Shown here: positions 60,901-64,000 of the stretch, piece after piece
How positions within the stretch are numbered: the first letter of the stretch is position 1
How the letters are laid out: each line of letters opens with the position of its first letter
Assembly: GCA_031213475.1 (NCBI GenBank)
Contig: JARUPZ010000021.1
Location: 2,848,001 to 2,912,000, forward strand
Direction: 5' to 3'
DNA length: 64,000 nucleotides
Source of the DNA: Nereocystis luetkeana
Lineage: Eukaryota > Sar > Phaeophyceae > Laminariales > Laminariaceae
Position numbers and translations under genes: made by a program
The notes under the pieces: generated by a model
What the model was told of the DNA's origin: nothing
The model's input: the letters and a program-made list of their open reading frames with translations, nothing else
Databases searched by the model: none

Positions 60901-63900
60901 ACGGAGGAGACGCCGCCACTGTCGGCGAGGAAGATGGCGGCGGAGCAAGCCGCGGCCGCGGCGGCTCGAACCGCTGCTCTTGCTGGCGCGGGTGCCGGTG
61001 CCGGTGCCGGTGCAGGTGCCGGTGCCGGTGCCGGTGCGGGTACGGGTTCGGCCGGACCCGCTGCAGTCTGGGATGGAGCGGCGGCCGGCTCGGCGGCGAC
61101 GGGGGCGACGGGGAGTGGGGGTGGGTTTGATATGCATGCCGCCGCGGGTCAACTACCCGTCTCTGGTGGTGGTGTTGGGGGTGGTAGTGGTGTCGTGGAG
61201 TCGGCGTTTTTGCCGACAGGGGGCGGGGGCCGCGACGTCCCGGGGGCGATTCCGAAGAAGGTCGCGCCGCCGCTGGACGAGGATGCAGGCGAGCTGGTGG
61301 ATAGGGTTTTCAACGGAGGCCTTAGCCACGCGCTGGTGCAGACGCTCACGGTAGTCGCTGAGCGGGCTCCCGCGCTCCAGCCGGAAGTACAGGTTCGTGG
61401 GCCAAGAACGGTCTCGTCAGAGCGGCCTCGTGAGAGCGATCCCGTAAAGAGTGGCCTCGTTAAGAGGCGTGCGGTTTTGGCGCCTGAACTAGATGCCTCG
61501 GGGGTGACACGTGTGCGAGCGTTGGTGCTGGTTTTGGTTTTGGTGGGTGGGGGGGGGGCGGGAGGCAGGGGCTGGGCGGGGAGGAAGGGGACCACCCGAC
61601 CGTTGCCGCTAGTTGCGTATTCTTCTGTACCTCTTTTTCGCCCGCACCCCTCTTCTGTGTGTCTCTCTTATGTGACATACAACACGTCACATGATCCCCG
61701 CTCCGCCCCTTGCCCCGCGCGTACTACCGCCTCCATGCGCCAGTATGCACCCACGTAGATTTCGTCTGCATCCCTTGTTTTCTTGTTGTCGGGAGCGTCC
61801 TCTGCTCTTGCCCCCTTTCGCCCCCCTCCCACCCCCCCCCTATGCGACAGCGGCCATGCATGGCTGAGTACCCCCCGTCCCCCCCCCCCCGTCACCGCCT
61901 GTCTACACCAAATTAGGCCCGTCTCCTTAGTATGGTGGGGAACGTTCTTCAAAACTTTGTGGCTCGCCCCTGGAGTTTCGCTTCCGGTGGAGGTATTTCC
62001 AGTACGGGGGTAGGGGTCGGGCGAGGGGCGGGGGTTAGCGGGATGAGCGCTGGGGGGTTGAGCAGCCCCCCCGTGCACGGAGTTGTAGGAGGCCTGGAAG
62101 GCCTGTCTCTGCTTTGCGAGTCGCCCCGCGTCACTCGGAAAAACTCTGGCGGGAGCGGCGGCGGAGCCGGGGGCGGGCTCATGTGGTCAGCGGAAGGAGG
62201 GCGCCAACTTGAGACTTGGAGGGTGGGTTTTGGGTTTCCATTTTTTTTTTTGCTTTTTTGTTCGCTTTTGTTCGTTCGTTCGCTTGTTTGTCTGCTTGCT
62301 TGAGTTTTGTGAGTTTTGACGGACGACGGGCGTCGGTAATCGAACCGCCCGGGATTTATTTTCAAGATACGGAGTTCCGGAGCCAGCTTGTCGAAATGTC
62401 GAATCTCTAAAAGCAAATACTGCCCACATCGGACAGGTCACCGATCTCCATGTAGTCCTTCTGTAATGCCGGTTGCCCGCTATAGTGCCTGTGGAAACGC
62501 TTGGAACAGATGGGATGGGATTAACCAGTATGGCAGTGTGCGGAGTATATAGTGCCGGTTGCCGCTCCACATAGTGCCGGTGTTGTCGACTTGATGATGT
62601 AGATTTTTTCACGGCAGATATATATGTATCCCTTTGCCTGTATGATGTGGCAAATGTAGCCGGGTTGGAACCGTAAAAATCCGCATGATCTGGCACATAT
62701 TTCGTGGGTTGGATTCATGCCATACAGGTCCTACACAGCGCATCGCAACGGCAGGTAAGAATCTGTCTGATCTATCTGATCTATCTGGAGATGATCTGTC
62801 CCCGACGTGTGAATTTCGGAGTTGAGGATTTGAGGCTGACTTTTTTTGTTTTCTAATTCGAGAGTTTTACAGCTATATAAGCATTTGTGTCGAGCGAGGA
62901 ACGAAACTTTGAATACTACCAGAGTGCATACTTCCCATAGATTTTCAAGAATCAGTGCTCAACGTTGACATCGTAACCCGCGAGCGAGCCATAGCCGACC
63001 AGAAGGTTCTTAACCTGCTGCCTCATACTACTGTATGTGCGATAGAAGCGAAGGCACGTATGTATCGGGGGGAGAGAAGGGATGACACCTATAACCACGG
63101 CCTGTCTAGGAAAATGCTGAGGGTGAAAAAACTCCCACGAGTTGGCCGAGAGAGTAAATGTGCTAATCCAAATACAGTAGTCTATGTGTACAGTATTTTA
63201 TGACTCTTCCCCCATGGATTCATTTGCACCAAAAAATTGCTCATGTGTCGACCCCGTTTGCTCATATTTTCATCGTGTATAATCGAATTATTTGTGTATC
63301 AGGCATGCTATTCGTATCTTGCAGATGTTGGGGCGCTTTTTTAGTTACCTCTCGCGCCACTCCCCCAGGCACGTCCGGGGTGGGAGCGTTGTGTTTGCGT
63401 ATGAACCATAGGTACGTCGTGTTCTACTGTGGTAAAAGTAGGGATTGACACGTAAGCATAAACCTTGTACATCAACGTGTGCAGTGACCATCAACAATAT
63501 AAATACTCGTATGTATCACACCTGGTGCTTCCTAGTGTTCTAGTTCTACAGGTGGATAGGTATTACCCCCCCCCCGCGCGCTAATGATCATGCGACTACT
63601 ACGGCCATGGATAGCATGGGTCCACCCCCCCCGCCCGCGCGCGCCTTGATCACTATCGGAGGTATGTGTATTAGGATCAGCAACGGTGCTACGTCTCGAT
63701 CGGGATGCGTGGTCAATGGTCAAATGACTAAGGCAAGCAACAAATGAATAACCCCCCCCCCCCTCCGCCCTGATCACTTTCTGACGTCGCTCTGCCTCTT
63801 TCCCCCGACCACCCCCACCCCCGCGGTTTTCCCCTTTTTATAGAGCGTTCTGTTCCCCGCGCCGGGAACGAAAACATCCTCCTCTTCGATGGGCCACGCT

Positions 63901-64000
63901 TCCCCCGAAGGCGATTTTGGCGGCGCAGAATACGGAGGCGGTGGTGGCGGCGTGGGGAAATGGAGCGAGTCGGACGACGCCTCCTCCACTGCAGGAGACC
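51773..64000 (+). CDS. TOR: TOR kinase, N-terminal HEAT-repeat part (continues past window)
   Basis: TOR is the PI3K-related kinase at the core of the TORC1/TORC2 growth-control complexes; this part is the N-terminal HEAT solenoid that binds Raptor-type partners. Exons 51773-51902, 54297-54503, 55338-55523, 55792-55903, 56318-57189, 59720-59896 and 60262-61392 join without phase conflict, and 61917-~62221 follows in phase. Landmarks in family order: RVLGGMRTLEALVQ, YAGALVLRELAQHAPAVLY, SAVRVRAAAALGAML, IHGSLLAVRQLL, VRRTVMALLPELAAFFPGG, ELVDRVFNGGLSHALVQTL, ARLLSMVGNVLQ. Two places carry low-complexity insertions (about 210 and 330 residues). Upstream exons and start codon were not found, although 48701-48742 is a candidate. 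The kinase domain is beyond the right edge. Confidence 0.85.
52548..52616 (+). pseudogene. Degraded duplicate of the end of the TOR exon 51773-51902
   Basis: TGGTCTGGGGCGATAGAGAA, GAGCACCGAGCGGGC and GACTCTCGTTCAGGT copy the exon's last 66 bases (TCTGGGGCGATCGAGAGCAC ... GCTCTCGTTCAGGT) with indels that break the frame. It keeps a CAG|GT-like end. Confidence 0.75.
52622..52682. repeat. (GA)n microsatellite
   Basis: GAGAGA run with a few AAAG interruptions, in the first TOR intron. Confidence 0.95.
52925..54085 (-). mobile_element. Family H, inverted-repeat arm 2 (inside TOR intron)
   Basis: Reverse complement of arm 1; differs by scattered substitutions and small indels. Together the arms enclose 2.45 kb including the TOR exon 51773-51902. 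Confidence 0.8.
52980..53303 (+). CDS. 107-codon ORF, second arm copy
   Basis: Counterpart of the ORF at 50096-50419, same length, opposite strand, lying in the TOR intron. Confidence 0.2.
   Translation: MLGWCIPGLSELPLPNRLLSLLTGPFQQFFCFLGPSFFFSSFVACACVFSEHGIAGGPGTVAGVSGCWRVEGGLQGARSPLLCLGVACASRHDRCLNGLCLASIYDC
54297..54503 (+). CDS. TOR: TOR exon 2 of those seen
   Basis: Acceptor CACAG ends at 54296; donor GTGTGT at 54504; 69 codons, phase 0. RRRFAVELRKILES and GLLEVAAGAVAGLSRA align without gaps to the family block just before the ELA/LREL block of the next exon. Confidence 0.75.
54555..54745 (+). repeat. Family E-related composite in TOR intron
   Basis: CCGTGGTCGTATGACCATAG then TTTCGAGATGGAGCACCGTT and AACTTTTGGGCGCTCA, parallel to 30355-30600. 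Confidence 0.6.
54770..54990 (+). repeat. Family E, 5' half, in TOR intron
   Basis: CATGGCCGTAGTCGTATGAC through AACCGCTTGTGAGGCGGAC; stops at a G-run. Confidence 0.75.
55338..55523 (+). CDS. TOR: TOR exon: best conserved HEAT block
   Basis: Acceptor TTTTCAG ends at 55337; donor GTGAGG at 55524; 62 codons. Contains AENQRYAGALVLRELAQHAP and FFESIWLVVNDLT, the clearest TOR signature here. Confidence 0.9.
55792..55903 (+). CDS. TOR: TOR exon: AVR-R-AAAALGAML block
   Basis: Acceptor GGCAG ends at 55791; donor GTGGGT at 55904. Ends with one base of a Gly codon completed by the next exon. Confidence 0.85.
56318..57189 (+). CDS. TOR: TOR exon with ~210-residue Gly/Ala/Pro insertion
   Basis: Acceptor AACAG ends at 56317; donor GTTTGT at 57190. 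Starts GF-EHGTAERIHGSLLAVRQL (conserved), runs through about 210 low-complexity residues rich in Gly, Ala, Ser and Pro, then returns to EYRALCGRVLAKKDHKEAAV and LLPELAAFFPGG. The insertion falls where animal TOR also has a disordered loop. Confidence 0.85.
57890..58580 (-). mobile_element. Family H, diverged third copy in a TOR intron
   Basis: Shares with arm 2 the order: GTGCCGTGCTGTGC block, TTTCGTACATACC, GGAGCATGG...CTTGGCAT-type block and the end CTTGTATATA. The first block (CTCAGCTCAGCTCAGCAGC ...) is present about three times in tandem (57890, 58105, 58285). Confidence 0.6.
58763..58822. repeat. (TCC)20 microsatellite
   Basis: Twenty uninterrupted CTC/TCC triplets in a TOR intron. Confidence 0.95.
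59130..59645 (+). repeat. Family G copy 6, split by MITE-B
   Basis: GAGCTAGATCTTTCAGGAAA, ATGTTGTCGGGTGGGAGCAG, CTACAGATCCTGCGCAACG, then MITE-B (59475-59571), then GATAGGTAGATGGATAAGTC. It also appears partly duplicated inside (CATGATCTG twice). Confidence 0.65.
59475..59571. mobile_element. MITE-B copy 11, nested in family G
   Basis: Complete; interrupts the family-G copy that resumes at about 59580. Confidence 0.88.
59720..59896 (+). CDS. TOR: TOR exon: GLAYLSLARLG block
   Basis: Acceptor CGACAG ends at 59719; donor GTGGGT at 59897; 59 codons, phase 0. DRGLAYLSLARLGLAAG aligns with the FIALGEMA/FQALGLLS block of the family. The intron begins with a long G/GGT-rich tract. Confidence 0.8.
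60262..61392 (+). CDS. TOR: TOR exon with ~330-residue low-complexity insertion
   Basis: Acceptor CCGCAG ends at 60261 (the phase-0 choice); donor GTTCGT at 61393; 377 codons. Most is Ala/Pro/Ser/Thr-rich, with a (GlyAla) run coded by a GGTGCC hexamer repeat near 60988-61036. The last 45 residues, from DEDAGELVDRVFNGGL to APALQPEVQ, are conserved. The acceptor could lie elsewhere because the 5' part has no homology. Confidence 0.72.
61917..62221 (+). CDS. TOR: TOR exon, likely
   Basis: Acceptor ATTAG ends at 61916 after a C/T tract. In phase 0 after EVQ it gives ARLLSMVGNVLQNFVARPW, which matches the family's conserved D-LL-..ISLVL helix. The rest is Gly/Ser-rich. The donor (about GGGTGGGT, near 62222) is uncertain. 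Confidence 0.6.
62600..62800 (+). repeat. Family G copy 7
   Basis: AATGTAGCCGGGTTGGAACC, CGTGGGTTGGATTCATGCC, CAGGTCCTACACAGCGC. Confidence 0.65.
63020..63180 (+). mobile_element. SINE body fragment in TOR intron
   Basis: GAAGGCACGTATGTATCGGG, then ATAACCACGGCCTGTCTAGG and CCACGAGTTGGCCGAGAG, closest to the 28183 copy. Confidence 0.55.
63844..64000 (+). CDS. TOR: Possible next TOR exon, cut by window edge
   Basis: After a TTTATAG acceptor-like site the sequence reads open to the edge with coding-like composition (TSSSSMGHASPEGDFGG and a Gly run, then WSESDDASSTAGD). No conserved block is reached, so the assignment rests only on position and bias. Confidence 0.3.

Larger units (their letters stand above)
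62222..63843 (+). other. Likely TOR intron
   Basis: Contains family-G copy 7, a SINE body fragment and short family-E ends at 63585-63610 and 63690-63765 next to C-runs. Nothing else recognised. Confidence 0.4.

Overview
The window is nuclear DNA from a eukaryote. Its protein genes are split by many spliceosomal introns. The space between and inside the genes is packed with short dispersed repeats, and there are no bacterial-style operons or ribosome binding sites. The intron-rich genes, plant-like/stramenopile-like protein sequences, C- or G-homopolymer introns and dense MITE/SINE load would fit a stramenopile alga (a brown alga, for example). That assignment is inference; nothing in the sequence fixes the species.

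Four conserved genes are recognised, all from exon-level protein similarity plus phase-compatible splice sites. (1) 3.96-5.91 kb, plus strand: the 3' three exons of a UBE2W/UBC16-type ubiquitin-conjugating enzyme. (2) 10.86-24.71 kb, minus strand: three exons of a NADAR (YbiA-like) domain protein with an N-terminal Cys/His motif, separated by introns of about 2.4 and 10.7 kb. (3) 33.92-35.49 kb, minus strand: three internal exons of prefoldin subunit 4, one intron apparently using a GC donor. (4) 51.77 kb to the right edge, plus strand: the N-terminal HEAT-repeat part of a TOR (target of rapamycin) kinase, seven exons that join in phase plus one or two more likely ones, with long Gly/Ala/Pro-rich insertions. 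The kinase domain lies beyond the window. These are housekeeping functions (ubiquitin transfer, ADP-ribose metabolism, chaperone, growth control); they form no operon or shared system.

The rest is repeat landscape. I define eleven or more families by comparing the window with itself: MITE-A (about 100 bp, GGGGGACCATA ends), MITE-B (about 90 bp, CTTTTAGGACCGCAGTCCC ends), MITE-C, MITE-D, two tRNA-derived SINE families, dispersed families E, F and G, a 1.15-kb family H present as a long inverted pair around a TOR exon, a 0.5-kb foldback, and a 1.73-kb pogo-like DNA transposon with TA target duplication sitting inside a family-F repeat. Minisatellites and degenerate simple repeats are common.

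The most unusual signal is a 9-base odd palindrome, TACCWGGTA (W = A or T), found about 38 times by eye where about 0.5 are expected. Where repeat copies can be compared, it looks like CCWGG inserted at a TA with the TA duplicated, as an excision footprint of an unseen TA-targeting element would.
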